A stretch of DNA of 64,000 nt from Xanthomonas albilineans (GTDB taxonomy: Bacteria; Pseudomonadota; Gammaproteobacteria; Xanthomonadales; Xanthomonadaceae), in contig NZ_MDCB01000006.1 in the NCBI RefSeq assembly GCF_002939705.1, forward strand, positions 70,487 through 134,486, given 5' to 3'. Within the stretch, counting starts at the first letter, position 1, and each line of letters begins with the position of its first letter. The notes under the pieces are model-generated. The model worked only from the letters and a program-made list of their open reading frames with translations, was not told the origin of the DNA and ran no database searches. Both the position numbers and the translations under genes were made by a program. This document shows, piece by piece, positions 20,578-30,056 of this stretch.

Positions 20578-21817
20578 ATCACGCCGCTATTGGCCGCCGT
20601 ATACACCCATGAACGCCGAGGATTGCCGGCCTAGAATCGTGCGCGGCCAGGGGAGTTATCTCTACGACGATACGGGCCGGCGCTATCTAGACGGCATATC
20701 GGGCAGTTATAATCATTGCCTTGGTCATTCTCACCCGGCCCTGATCGATGCGGTCAAGCAGCAGATAGATACGCTTGTCCATGCGTGCAACATTGGCTCA
20801 AGCACGTTACTGCCAGAGGCACTCGCAGAACGACTCGGCGATGCGCTGGCACCATCGGGACTCGCACATACGTTCCTTGTGAGCGGTGGTAGCGAGGGAG
20901 TCGAAACCGCACTGAAAATGGCGTGGCACTATCAAATCAGTCGCAACCAACCGCAGCGGACGCGAGTCGTGGCGATCGATGGCGCCTATCATGGCTGCAC
21001 GCTCGGGGCGATGGTCGCAACGCGACGTGCCTTCATCAACGAAGGCGCATTACCATTTGTCTCCACCTGTTCGATGACGATGCCTCTACCGCAGAGCCTC
21101 GACGACTTGCAGGCATGGGAAGCGCTTCTTACCGAACACGGATCGACCGTGGCAGCGCTCATCATCGAGCCGGTGATGGCGATGGCAGGGACACGTCAAT
21201 TTCCGGACGGCTTTTTGCGAGCACTGTCCTCGCTCGCCAGAGCGCACGACATTCCTTTGATTTGCGACGAAGTCTATTGCGGCATCGGAAGAACCGGAGT
21301 TCTATGCGAATCGGCCTCTCAGGGGGCCAGTCCGGATATCGTCATTTTCAGCAAGAATCTCGGAGGCGGCTTTCCGATCACCGCCGTCATGACAACACCA
21401 CATATTGCCGACAGTTTCGCTTCACAACCTTTTCCGCTTTTCCGGCATGGACATACGCAATCCGGCAACCTGCTAGGTTGTCGCGCCGCCTTGTTCATTC
21501 TCGACCACCTACACACACAGGACTATTATGAAAACGTCCGAATGAAGGGGGAACGTTTATTACAGAAGATTCGCGAAAATTTGCCGGTGACGAGCAATGT
21601 CGTGAGTGCACAAGGAAAAGGATTAATGCTGTCGATCACTTTGAATTCTCCAGAAGCATGTGGAGACGTGCAATACGAAGCGCGCCGGCATGGATTAATC
21701 ATCGGAGCTGCGGATCGGCATCTGAAGCTTGCGCCACCTTTCACCATCGATGACACTGAAATCGACGAGCTGACGCAGCATCTTATCTATGCGATAAGCA
21801 ACGCGCCGCGCCATTGA
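20561..21817 (+). CDS. Class III PLP-dependent aminotransferase
   Basis: 418 residues with full fold-type I signatures: S-G-G-S-E-G-V-E-T-A-L-K, G-A-Y-H-G for cofactor stacking, D236 in L-I-C-D-E-V-Y-C-G for the pyridine nitrogen, and the Schiff-base lysine K265 in F-S-K-N-L-G-G-G-F-P. Class III (omega) enzymes act on terminal amines or gamma-/beta-amino acids, or serve as aminomutases. The gene overlaps the sulfotransferase by 17 bases and is 26 bases from the next dioxygenase, so the proteins probably act on one compound. No phosphopantetheine or NRPS partner is near, so the substrate is likely a free small molecule. Confidence 0.9.
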   Translation: MSTISRSRRYWPPYTPMNAEDCRPRIVRGQGSYLYDDTGRRYLDGISGSYNHCLGHSHPALIDAVKQQIDTLVHACNIGSSTLLPEALAERLGDALAPSGLAHTFLVSGGSEGVETALKMAWHYQISRNQPQRTRVVAIDGAYHGCTLGAMVATRRAFINEGALPFVSTCSMTMPLPQSLDDLQAWEALLTEHGSTVAALIIEPVMAMAGTRQFPDGFLRALSSLARAHDIPLICDEVYCGIGRTGVLCESASQGASPDIVIFSKNLGGGFPITAVMTTPHIADSFASQPFPLFRHGHTQSGNLLGCRAALFILDHLHTQDYYENVRMKGERLLQKIRENLPVTSNVVSAQGKGLMLSITLNSPEACGDVQYEARRHGLIIGAADRHLKLAPPFTIDDTEIDELTQHLIYAISNAPRH

Positions 21818-21843
21818 CTCTTTATTTTCATGCGAGATAACAC

Positions 21844-22503
21844 ATGACGTCTGGATATTTTTCGCTCGAGCAGATTGCGGGAGGAACACTCCATGACACC
21901 CCATTCAACTGGGGTGAATTACAAACAATATGGCGTAACGATGCGCTAGCATACAGACTGGCAAGTGAGTTTCCGACAGAAGGGTTCAACTTCCGCGAAC
22001 GCAACGGCGGACATTTTTATCGACGCACCGTTGTTCCGTTAAGTTCGCTCGACGTGGACGAACCTGCAACCTTATCCGATGCATGGCGTGCAATGTGCGA
22101 GGAACTCGTATCCGACGCGTTCAGGTCGGCCATGACTGAGCTCTGCGGGACGGATTTGACGGAATTCCCGATGGAAGCCGTTGCGTTTCGCGGAGGACAA
22201 GACACACACTACCTGCCGCATGTCGATGCTTCGTTGCGCCGAGGTTTTCGTCTGATTGTCTATTTCAATTCCCGCTGGGAACTCGACTGGGGTGGATTGC
22301 TTCGCATTCTCAATCCTCGAGATCACAGCGAAGCTCACTACGTCGTGGCTCCAGTGATAGGAAACGCCACTTTGATAATTCGCGACGGGTGTTACGAAGA
22401 TACGTGGCATGAAGTGACGCGATTGTCCGCAACAGGCGGACTCACTCGCAACACCCTCAACGTAACCTACTATGAACCAGGAACGACAAAAACAGCGCAG
22501 TGA
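21844..22503 (+). CDS. Prolyl-4-hydroxylase-like 2OG-Fe(II) oxygenase
   Basis: 219 residues. Cupin core with H126-x-D128 in H-Y-L-P-H-V-D, distal His near 189 in D-T-W-H-E-V-T, and a 2-oxoglutarate-binding basic residue (R202) in L-T-R-N-T-L-N-V-T-Y-Y. The strand R-L-I-V-Y-F-N and W-G-G-L-L-R-I match the P4H-type family (2OG-FeII_Oxy_3), distinct from the TauD-like enzyme at the operon start. It therefore provides a second oxidation step. The ATG at 21844 lacks a strong ribosome site but follows the aminotransferase by only 26 bases. Confidence 0.85.
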   Translation: MTSGYFSLEQIAGGTLHDTPFNWGELQTIWRNDALAYRLASEFPTEGFNFRERNGGHFYRRTVVPLSSLDVDEPATLSDAWRAMCEELVSDAFRSAMTELCGTDLTEFPMEAVAFRGGQDTHYLPHVDASLRRGFRLIVYFNSRWELDWGGLLRILNPRDHSEAHYVVAPVIGNATLIIRDGCYEDTWHEVTRLSATGGLTRNTLNVTYYEPGTTKTAQ

Positions 22504-22507
22504 GACG

Positions 22508-23071
22508 ATGATGAGTCTATGCCGCAGGAAAAAGCTCGTGATGCTTTACGGCCCACCCGCCGTTGGGAAATTGACCGTCGGCAAGGAAGTGGCGAAGCGA
22601 CTCTCTGCAACTCTTTTTCATAACCATCTGACTTACGATCTCGCTACAGCTTTACTAGATGCCAATAGTAGTTTCGAGACTCGCCGGCGATTTGCCTGCC
22701 GATTGAGGCTCGATGCGATTTCTTTATTGCTCGAATCCGATAATCGCGACATCATCACAACGTTCTGCTATAGCGGGCCCGATGATGATTGGTATGTCGA
22801 CGCACTCAAATCGCTCTGTACGAACTATTGGACGACGCCTTACTTTGTTCAACTAAAGGCTCGTCACGACCAACTCATCGACAGAGTGGAGAATGCCGAT
22901 CGACGCGCATTCGAGAAGGTCAACAGTTGTGACCAACTTGCTGCGATTTTGAAAGATTGCGCATATACAGCCCCAATCCGGACGGTCAACCATCTCTGTA
23001 TCGACACATCGGATCTTTTGCCAGGCGAAGCTGCTGTTGCGATTGTGAAATGGAGCGACTGCGCATCCTAA
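22508..23071 (+). CDS. P-loop kinase-like protein
   Basis: 187 residues from the ATG at 22508, which has GTGAG upstream; a longer form from 22472 would overlap the dioxygenase by 32 bases. Walker A is G-P-P-A-V-G-K-L-T at residues 15-23 after strand L-V-M-L-Y, followed by F-H-N-H-L-T-Y-D. The pattern resembles AAA_33/shikimate-kinase-like small-molecule kinases. It ends the five-gene operon. It may phosphorylate the pathway product or intermediate (for activation or self-protection); an APS-kinase role to feed the sulfotransferase is conceivable but the sequence lacks clear APS-kinase signatures. Confidence 0.7.
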   Translation: MMSLCRRKKLVMLYGPPAVGKLTVGKEVAKRLSATLFHNHLTYDLATALLDANSSFETRRRFACRLRLDAISLLLESDNRDIITTFCYSGPDDDWYVDALKSLCTNYWTTPYFVQLKARHDQLIDRVENADRRAFEKVNSCDQLAAILKDCAYTAPIRTVNHLCIDTSDLLPGEAAVAIVKWSDCAS

Positions 23072-23303
23072 AACGCGTGACACCAAATCCGCTGCGAACA
23101 ACATCCGGGCGGCACCTTTCGACACCGATGTACTAGGGCAATTCGACTGAACTTAGAAATGCATCACACGCTATCGCCATCCTAGATGGATCGGGGCGAT
23201 GCTGACGCAATATTTGCGGCACCGGTTGCCGACTCGCCGGTCGTCGTATCGCCCACCATTGGATTGGCACGCCGATTCATCGGTGTTCGGTATAGTCTCG
23301 CTC

Positions 23304-25262
23304 ATGATCCTGCGCACCTCCCTTCTGCTATTGACTGCCGCCCTCTGCGGCAGCACTCCCGCTCTTGCCGAATCCCTCGATGCCCAGCGCCCGGCGCTAC
23401 GCGCAGCAATCGAGGATGCCGAGCAAGGGCACTTCGATCCCGCCCAGGCCGCCGCATTCAAACAGCATCCGCTGTACGGCTGGCTGGAGTACGCCTACCT
23501 GCGCCGCACGATCGACCAGGTATCCGACGTACAGGCGCAGGACTTCCTCAAGCGCTACGCAGGGCAGCCGGTGGCCGAGAGTTTCCGGGCGCTATGGCTG
23601 GCAGCGCTGGCACGGCGCCAAGATTGGCCGACACTGCTGGCAAACTGGAAACCCACCGATAATCTCGGCCTGCGCTGTGCGCAGCTCAACGCGCGCCAGG
23701 CCACCGGCCATGCCGATGCACAGTGGGTCCAGGAAGCGCAGGCATTGTGGCGCAGCAGCGTCAAATCGTCATCGACCGATGGCTGCGATACGGTCTTCGA
23801 CGCATTGCAAGCGCGCGGTGGCATCAGCGATGCACTGCGCTGGGAACGGGTGGAAGCAGCGGCGGACGCGCAACAGCCTGCGGTGATGCGTGCCGCCGCG
23901 CATGGCCTGCCCGCTACCGAACTGAGCCTGGCCAACGATTACGCCGCCTTCCTGGACGCGGTACACCCGCGCGCACTGAACTGGCCCAAGACCGAGCGCA
24001 GCCGCAAGGTGGCAGTGGACGGACTGGAGAAGCTGGCCAAGACCGATCCGGATGCGGCCGAGCAGCAATTGCCGCAGTTCGCCCAAACGCTCCAGTTCAG
24101 CGAGGCGCAGCGCGGTGCGGTGCTGTACCAGATCGCGCTGTGGACGGTGGCCTCCTACGGCCCGGACTCGGCGCGCCGGCTCAATGCAGTGCCGGAGTCC
24201 GCCTACGACGAGCGCCTGCACGAATGGCGCGCACGCGAAGCGATGGCGCGTGGCGACTGGCCAGCGGCACTGATCGCGATCGGCAAGATGCCGGCGGCGC
24301 AACGCAACGATTCGCGCTGGCAATATTTCGAAGCACGGCTAGCCGAAAAGACCGGCAACACCACCGAGGCGCAGCGGCTATACCGGGCGGCGGCTACGGC
24401 CTCCACCTTCCACGGCTTCATGGCCGCCGATCGGCTCAAGCAACCCTACGCGCTGTGCCCGTGGGAACCCAACGATAGCACGCAGATGCAGGCCGTCGTC
24501 GCCCGCGATCCGGCCCTGACCCGCGCGCTGGAACTGTTCAAGATCGACCGCATCGGCTGGGCAACGGCCGAATGGAACGATGCACTGAGCCGCTTCGACG
24601 ACACCCAGCGGCGTCTGGCGGTGGAGGTGGCAAGCCACAACGGCTGGTTCGACCGTGCGGTGTTCTCGCTGGGTAAGCGTCCTGAGGAACAACGCCTTTA
24701 TCTGCTGCGCTTCCCACTGGACCACACCGCCAGCATCCACCGCGAAGCCGGCAAGAATGCGATCGACCCGGCATGGGTCACCGCCGAGATCCGCGCCGAA
24801 AGCATTTTCAACCCGAACGCACGCTCGTCGGCCAATGCCATGGGGTTGATGCAGTTGCTGCCCGCCACCGGCGCCAACGTCGCCCGTGCCATTGGCCTGA
24901 CCAGTTATAGCGGCGCCGCCAGTCTGTACGACCCGGACATCAACATCACCATTGGCACCGCTTACCTGCGCCAGTTACTCGACATCTACGGCAAGCCTTA
25001 CCTGACCATCGCCGCATACAACGCTGGCACCGGACCCGCCACGCGTTGGCAAACCCAGCGCCCCGACTACGATGGCGACTTCTGGATCGAGACGATCAGC
25101 TACAAGGAAACCCGCGAATACGTGGCGCGTGTCCTGGCCTTCAGCGTGATCTACGACTGGCGCCTGAACGGCAACGCCCTGCCCATCAGCGAGCGCATGC
25201 TCGGCAAGTTCGACGCCCCGCGCAAGACGTTCGTCTGCGCGAGCGTCGGCAATCACCAATGA
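23304..25262 (+). CDS. slt: Soluble lytic murein transglycosylase
   Basis: 652 residues. Signal peptide 1-22 (A-L-A-E), a long alpha-helical superhelical U/L region, then a C-terminal SLT domain: catalytic Glu in E-I-R-A-E-S-I-F-N, then [12 protein letters not shown] and A-A-Y-N-A-G. It cleaves the MurNAc-GlcNAc bond of peptidoglycan with formation of 1,6-anhydroMurNAc in the periplasm. The ATG at 23304 is chosen because the signal peptide starts there; the frame is open further upstream without features. It is followed closely by cca. Confidence 0.94.
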   Translation: MILRTSLLLLTAALCGSTPALAESLDAQRPALRAAIEDAEQGHFDPAQAAAFKQHPLYGWLEYAYLRRTIDQVSDVQAQDFLKRYAGQPVAESFRALWLAALARRQDWPTLLANWKPTDNLGLRCAQLNARQATGHADAQWVQEAQALWRSSVKSSSTDGCDTVFDALQARGGISDALRWERVEAAADAQQPAVMRAAAHGLPATELSLANDYAAFLDAVHPRALNWPKTERSRKVAVDGLEKLAKTDPDAAEQQLPQFAQTLQFSEAQRGAVLYQIALWTVASYGPDSARRLNAVPESAYDERLHEWRAREAMARGDWPAALIAIGKMPAAQRNDSRWQYFEARLAEKTGNTTEAQRLYRAAATASTFHGFMAADRLKQPYALCPWEPNDSTQMQAVVARDPALTRALELFKIDRIGWATAEWNDALSRFDDTQRRLAVEVASHNGWFDRAVFSLGKRPEEQRLYLLRFPLDHTASIHREAGKNAIDPAWVTAEIRAESIFNPNARSSANAMGLMQLLPATGANVARAIGLTSYSGAASLYDPDINITIGTAYLRQLLDIYGKPYLTIAAYNAGTGPATRWQTQRPDYDGDFWIETISYKETREYVARVLAFSVIYDWRLNGNALPISERMLGKFDAPRKTFVCASVGNHQ

Positions 25263-25350
25263 ACACGCGCAACCTCACATTGCAAGGGCAGCGGCGCTGC
25301 GACACCGTTGCTGTCGTATGTTCCGGACGCCGCATCTCGCCTCGCGTGCC

Positions 25351-26604
25351 ATGAAGACCTACCTCGTCGGCGGCGCGGTTCGCGACGCCCTGCTCGGACT
25401 GCCGCCCGGCGACCGCGACTGGGTGGTGGTCGGCGCCACCCCAGACCAGCTCCTGGCACTGGGCTACAAGCAAGTTGGCCGCGATTTTCCGGTATTCCTG
25501 CACCCGCACAGCGGCGAGGAATACGCTTTGGCGCGTACCGAACGCAAATCCGGGCGCGGCTACCACGGCTTCGTGATCCAGGCCGATCCGTCGGTGACCC
25601 TGGAGGAGGATCTACAGCGGCGCGACTTCACCATCAACGCAATCGCCCGCGACGAAGACGATGGACGTCTGCTCGATCCATATGGTGGCGTGCGCGATCT
25701 CCAACGCCGCGTGCTGCGCCACGTCGGCCCGGCCTTCGGCGAAGACCCGCTACGCGTGCTGCGCGCGGCACGGTTCATGGCGCGGTTGGCGCCGCTCGGC
25801 TTCCAGATCGCCCCGGACACCATGGCGTTGATGCGCGCGATGACGGCCAGTGGCGAATTGGAAGCACTGGTGCCCGAACGGGTATGGCAGGAATTGCGAC
25901 GCAGCCTCGCCTCGGCACAGCCTTCCGCCTTCCTGCGAACCCTGCACGATGCCACTGCGTTGCGCTGCGTGCTACCGGAACTGGACGCGCTATACGGCGT
26001 GCCGCAGCGCGCCGAATACCATCCGGAAATCGATACTGGCCGCCACCAGGAACTCGTCAGCGACATGGCCGCGCGGCTCGCGCCGGGCGATGCGCTGATC
26101 GGATTCGCCGCACTGACTCACGACCTGGGCAAGGCGCTGACACCACCGGCCGAATGGCCACGCCACCTCATGCACGAACAACGCGGCGTGCCAGCGCTGC
26201 ATGGGCTATGCGAGCGACTGAAGGTCCCGCAGGAACATCGGCAACTGGCCGAGATCGCCTGTCGCGAGCATTTGAACGTACACCGCCTGGCCGAACTGCG
26301 CGACCGCACCGTGCATGAACTGCTGCAACGCTGCGACGGTTTCCGCAAGCCCGAGCGCATCGCACAACTGGCACTGGTGTGCGAGGCCGACAAGCGTGGC
26401 CGCCTCGGCAGCGAAGATGCCGACTACCCACAGGGACGCGACCTACAGCATCTGCATGCCGCCGCATTGGCCATCAATGCCCGCGACCTGGTCGCACAAG
26501 GCCTGAGCGGCCCGCAGATCGGCGAGGCGCTGGCCAACGCGCGGATCGCGGCAATCGCCGCCGCACGTGCAGGCGTTCGCGCTTCCGAAGCCAACCGTCG
26601 CTGA
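25351..26604 (+). CDS. cca: Multifunctional CCA tRNA nucleotidyltransferase
   Basis: 417 residues. Class II nucleotidyltransferase head with [10 protein letters not shown] and metal-binding D-x-D in [17 protein letters not shown] and [12 protein letters not shown] are the family's neck motifs. An HD phosphohydrolase domain follows (T-H-D-L-G-K), so it is the gammaproteobacterial type with 2',3'-cyclic phosphodiesterase/phosphatase activity. It adds or repairs the 3' CCA of tRNAs. The ATG at 25351 matches the usual start M-K-T-Y-L-V-G-G. Confidence 0.96.
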   Translation: MKTYLVGGAVRDALLGLPPGDRDWVVVGATPDQLLALGYKQVGRDFPVFLHPHSGEEYALARTERKSGRGYHGFVIQADPSVTLEEDLQRRDFTINAIARDEDDGRLLDPYGGVRDLQRRVLRHVGPAFGEDPLRVLRAARFMARLAPLGFQIAPDTMALMRAMTASGELEALVPERVWQELRRSLASAQPSAFLRTLHDATALRCVLPELDALYGVPQRAEYHPEIDTGRHQELVSDMAARLAPGDALIGFAALTHDLGKALTPPAEWPRHLMHEQRGVPALHGLCERLKVPQEHRQLAEIACREHLNVHRLAELRDRTVHELLQRCDGFRKPERIAQLALVCEADKRGRLGSEDADYPQGRDLQHLHAAALAINARDLVAQGLSGPQIGEALANARIAAIAAARAGVRASEANRR

Positions 26605-26777
26605 TGTCCTGCGACTGCGCACAAGCGAAAAGCATTGCAACGACGATCTTCCAGCGCAGCATCCTGACCTAAGACAGGGCGTTCGTCGCACCCACATCGA
26701 CGGCAAACCGACGACCGCACCACAGCGGCGTGCCACTGGCGATGCACGCATCGTCTCGACAATGTCGCTTGACCGAA

Positions 26778-27923
26778 CTATTCCATCTCCCCACCGATCC
26801 AGGTGTGCCGCACCCGCAGCGCGTCATCGAGCAAGACCAGATCGGCCTGGTAACCCGGTGCGATGTGGCCGTAACGATGATCCAGGCCCAAGCATTGGGC
26901 CGGATACAGCGATGCCATGCGCGCAACTTCCTCCAGCGGCAGACCCAGCCAGCGCACGCTGTTGCGCACCGCGCTCGCCATGTCCAAGGCCGAACCGGCT
27001 AGGGCACCGGCGGCATTGCGTACCACCCCATCGATCGCGGTGATGGTTTCGCCATACAAGTCGAACGCCGGGCTGTCCGCACCCACCATCGGCATCGCGT
27101 CGGTCACTAGGAACAGCGAGCCGCGCGGCTTGGCCGCCAGCGCCACACGCAGGCTGGCCGGATGCACATGGACGCCGTCGACGATCACCCCGCACCAGGC
27201 GTCACGGTCTTCCAGCGCGGCACCCACCGCACCAGGATCACGCCCTTGCAGCGGCGACATCGCGTTGTACAGATGGGTGAAGCCACACACGCCCGCGTCC
27301 AAGCCTGCACGGATTTCTTCGTAACTACCGGCCGTGTGCCCGGCGAACACGCGCGCACCGGTCGCGACCAAGGCACGGATACTCTCGGCTGGCAAGCGCT
27401 CCGGCGCCAGCGTGATGAGCGTGACACCGTTATCCAGGGAACTCACCAGGGCCAGCTCCTCGGCATCGGGCACGCGGAACTTGTCGGCATTGTGGGTTCC
27501 CTTGCGCGCCGGGGCCAGATACGGGCCTTCCAGATGGATACCGAGCACGCCCGGCACGCCATCGGCGATGGCTTGGCGAGTGGCGGCAATGGCCGCGCGC
27601 ATCACCTCCACGTCGTCGCTGATCAAGGTCGGCAGATAACCGGTGGTACCGTAGCGGCGGTGCGCCTGACCGATGCGGCGCAGCGCGTCCACGTCGGTAC
27701 GGTTGTTGAACAGCACTCCACCACCGCCATTGACCTGCAGATCGATGAAGCCGGGCAGCAGGCTGCTACCACCCAAATCGTGCTGCACCGGCGCCGCGGC
27801 AACGCGCGGATCGGCGTCGTCGAGCAGCGCGAGGATGCGTTCGCCGTCGAGCAGCACACTGATGCCATCGAGGAAACCGTCTTCGCCAAGCACGCGAGCA
27901 TTGCGCAGCGCCGTTTTAGTCAT
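26778..27923 (-). CDS. nagA: N-acetylglucosamine-6-phosphate deacetylase
   Basis: 381 residues, amidohydrolase superfamily. Motifs: L-P-G-F-I-D-L-Q-V-N-G-G-G-G, H-L-E-G-P-Y-L (metal Glu), F-A-G-H-T-A (His), T-H-L-Y-N-A-M-S-P, D-G-V-H-V-H-P and the catalytic Asp in V-T-D-A-M-P. It converts GlcNAc-6-P to GlcN-6-P and acetate. Its ATG at 27923 overlaps the stop of the NagB-II gene by one base, so it is the last gene of the nagQ-P-R-BII-A cluster on the minus strand. Confidence 0.95.
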   Translation of the reverse strand: MTKTALRNARVLGEDGFLDGISVLLDGERILALLDDADPRVAAAPVQHDLGGSSLLPGFIDLQVNGGGGVLFNNRTDVDALRRIGQAHRRYGTTGYLPTLISDDVEVMRAAIAATRQAIADGVPGVLGIHLEGPYLAPARKGTHNADKFRVPDAEELALVSSLDNGVTLITLAPERLPAESIRALVATGARVFAGHTAGSYEEIRAGLDAGVCGFTHLYNAMSPLQGRDPGAVGAALEDRDAWCGVIVDGVHVHPASLRVALAAKPRGSLFLVTDAMPMVGADSPAFDLYGETITAIDGVVRNAAGALAGSALDMASAVRNSVRWLGLPLEEVARMASLYPAQCLGLDHRYGHIAPGYQADLVLLDDALRVRHTWIGGEME

Positions 27924-28963
27924 CACACCGTCTCCGTCACTTTGTTCAGATGCGGCGGCAAATCCGGGTTGTAGCCACGACGCAGCGCCAGTGCGTTGAT
28001 CGCGCGATAGAAGCTCTGGATCGCCAGCAACGGCGCGCAGACCGGATGCGGCGCCGCGACCAAGGGCAGATCGCCGTTGGCGCTGGCCAGCCAAACCTGC
28101 GCGCCACGGCCACGGAATTCCTCGGCCAGACGCCGGGTTCCCTCACCCACTTCATCGGGTTGATCGAACGCCAACACTGGAAACCCCGGGCCGACCAGGG
28201 CCATCGGGCCGTGCTTCACTTCCGCCGAACTGTACGCCTCGGCGTGCAAACCGCAAGTTTCCTTGAATTTCAGCGCGGCCTCCTGCGCAGCCGCCAGGCC
28301 CAGGCCGCGATCGATCACGAACAGATTGCGGGCATCGACCAAGCCATCGGTGAGCGGACGCCAATCGGCCTGCCAGGCCGAACGCAGCGCCTGCGGTAGC
28401 GTCTGCAGCGCCGCCAACAACGCCGGATCGTTTTTCCAGTGCGCGCCAAGTTGCAGGATCGCCGCCAACGAGGCCAGATAGCTTTTGGTCGCCGCCACGC
28501 TCTTCTCCGGACCGGCACACAGCGGGAGGACGGTGTCGGCCAGTTGCGCCAGCGGCGAGTCCTCGACGTTGACCAGCGCCACCACTCGCGCACCGGCCGC
28601 TTTCGCCGCTTCGGCGTTGCGCAACAGATCCGGGCTCTTGCCCGATTGCGAGATCACCAAATACAGCGCGCCACGCAAGCGCAGCGGCGCTTCGTAGACC
28701 GAGCCGACCGACGGCGACGCCGAGGCGGTCACCACGCCGAGCTTGGTCTCGAACAGGTATTTGGCATAGGTCGCGGCGTGATCGGAGCTGCCACGCGCAC
28801 AGGTCACCACGAACGGCGGCGGATCGGCACGCAACGCAGCGGCAAGCGCACTCACCGTAGCCTGGTTACGCTCGAACTGGGCGGCGATCACCGCAGCGGC
28901 TTGCGCGGCTTCGTTGAACATCAAGGTTTCGGTTTCGGAGGGCAGCACCATGGGCAAGGTCAC
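27923..28963 (-). CDS. nagB-II: SIS-domain glucosamine-6-phosphate deaminase NagB-II
   Basis: 346 residues with two SIS domains: C-A-R-G-S-S-D-H-A-A-T-Y, S-Q-S-G-K-S-P-D-L and E-K-S-V-A-A-T-K-S-Y, plus L-K-F-K-E-T-C-G-L-H-A-E-A-Y-S-S-A-E in the C-terminal half. It resembles the isomerase half of GlmS and is the non-orthologous deaminase used by many proteobacteria to turn GlcN-6-P into fructose-6-P and ammonia. The GTG at 28963 overlaps the nagR stop as GTGA, which favours this start over the in-frame ATG at 28951. Confidence 0.92.
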   Translation of the reverse strand: MTLPMVLPSETETLMFNEAAQAAAVIAAQFERNQATVSALAAALRADPPPFVVTCARGSSDHAATYAKYLFETKLGVVTASASPSVGSVYEAPLRLRGALYLVISQSGKSPDLLRNAEAAKAAGARVVALVNVEDSPLAQLADTVLPLCAGPEKSVAATKSYLASLAAILQLGAHWKNDPALLAALQTLPQALRSAWQADWRPLTDGLVDARNLFVIDRGLGLAAAQEAALKFKETCGLHAEAYSSAEVKHGPMALVGPGFPVLAFDQPDEVGEGTRRLAEEFRGRGAQVWLASANGDLPLVAAPHPVCAPLLAIQSFYRAINALALRRGYNPDLPPHLNKVTETV

Positions 28964-30027
28964 ATCGGGTCGGGAGAGAAAGAAGAGCGGGCATGAGGTT
29001 GCATCGGCGCGGTCGAGCCACGCACCACCAGTTGCGGCACGAACCCCTGGTTATGCAACACCGCTGGATGGTCTTCGTAGGCATCGCTGCGCAACTGGCC
29101 GATCAGCAGCCGCGCCGCATGGCGTGCGATATCTTCGGTGGCTTGTTTGGCGGTCGTCAGCGCCGGCCACGACTGGCGCGAGAACGGGCTGTCCTCGAAG
29201 CCGGCAATAGAAAGATCGTAGGGCACGTTCATGGAAGCCGACTTAGCCGCGGCAAGCACACCGGCGGCGATCTCGTCGTTGGAGCCGAAGATCGCGGTCG
29301 GCGGCTCGCGCAACGCCAGCAAGCGCCGCGCGCCGCGAAAACCATCGTCGAAGGTGTAGTCGCCCGGCACCACCAGGTGCTTGTCCAGCGCAATACCGTA
29401 GTCCTTCAGCGCGGCCTCGTAGCCGGCGTAGCGCTCGCCGCTGGAGCGATGCGCGACCCCGCCCCAGAGGAAGCCGATGCGCTGATGACCGAGCTGGATC
29501 AGGTGTTCGGTGATCTCGTAGGCAGCCGCACGGTCGTCGACATAAACGCACCCCCCGTCTTTCGGGTCCTCGGTCGCGGCGATGATGCGCACGTTCTTGA
29601 TGCCGCGCGTGGCCAACGCGGCGACCAGATCCGTGCGCTCGGAGATCGGCGCAGTGAGTACCAACCCGGCCAGGCGCGAACGTTGGGCCCATTCGGCCAG
29701 TTCCTCGGCCAACATCGGCGCGGTCGAATCGCAGGGATGAATCTGCACGCCGAAACCAGTCTCGCGACAGGCGGCAAGCACTCCATTTTGCAAGCCGATG
29801 ATGTGGTATGGATTGGGATTGTCGTATACCAGCCCGATCACGAACGGGGTGATGCTGCGCAGGTTGCGTGCCGAGGGGTCCGGCTCGTAGTCGAGTTCGG
29901 CGATGGCATGCAGGACGCGCGAGCGCGTGGCCTGCATCACCGAGGGTTCGTTGTTGATGACACGCGACACGGTTTTCAACGACACCAGTGCCCGCTCGGC
30001 GACGTCTTTGATGGTGGGTCTACGCAT
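28960..30027 (-). CDS. nagR: LacI-family repressor of the nag cluster
   Basis: 355 residues: LacI helix-turn-helix T-I-K-D-V-A-E-R-A ... V-S-L-K-T-V-S-R-V-I-N-N at the N-terminus, then a periplasmic-binding-protein-type sensor domain. The ATG at 30027 has AGGAACG upstream and gives the standard M-R-R-P-T-I-K-D-V; an in-frame ATG at 30060 overlapping nagP is the alternative. In Xanthomonas and related bacteria this LacI regulator is linked to GlcNAc catabolism, with a GlcNAc-derived phosphosugar as probable inducer. It is sandwiched between transporter and enzyme genes in one operon. Confidence 0.9.
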   Translation of the reverse strand: MRRPTIKDVAERALVSLKTVSRVINNEPSVMQATRSRVLHAIAELDYEPDPSARNLRSITPFVIGLVYDNPNPYHIIGLQNGVLAACRETGFGVQIHPCDSTAPMLAEELAEWAQRSRLAGLVLTAPISERTDLVAALATRGIKNVRIIAATEDPKDGGCVYVDDRAAAYEITEHLIQLGHQRIGFLWGGVAHRSSGERYAGYEAALKDYGIALDKHLVVPGDYTFDDGFRGARRLLALREPPTAIFGSNDEIAAGVLAAAKSASMNVPYDLSIAGFEDSPFSRQSWPALTTAKQATEDIARHAARLLIGQLRSDAYEDHPAVLHNQGFVPQLVVRGSTAPMQPHARSSFSPDPM

Positions 30028-30056
30028 ACTGCGTTCCTGTATGCCGGGAAGTGCGC

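Noticed and set aside
22508-23071. APS kinase supplying PAPS to the sulfotransferase
   Set aside because: The Walker A motif is present, but the other sequence features fit generic small-molecule kinases better than APS kinase.
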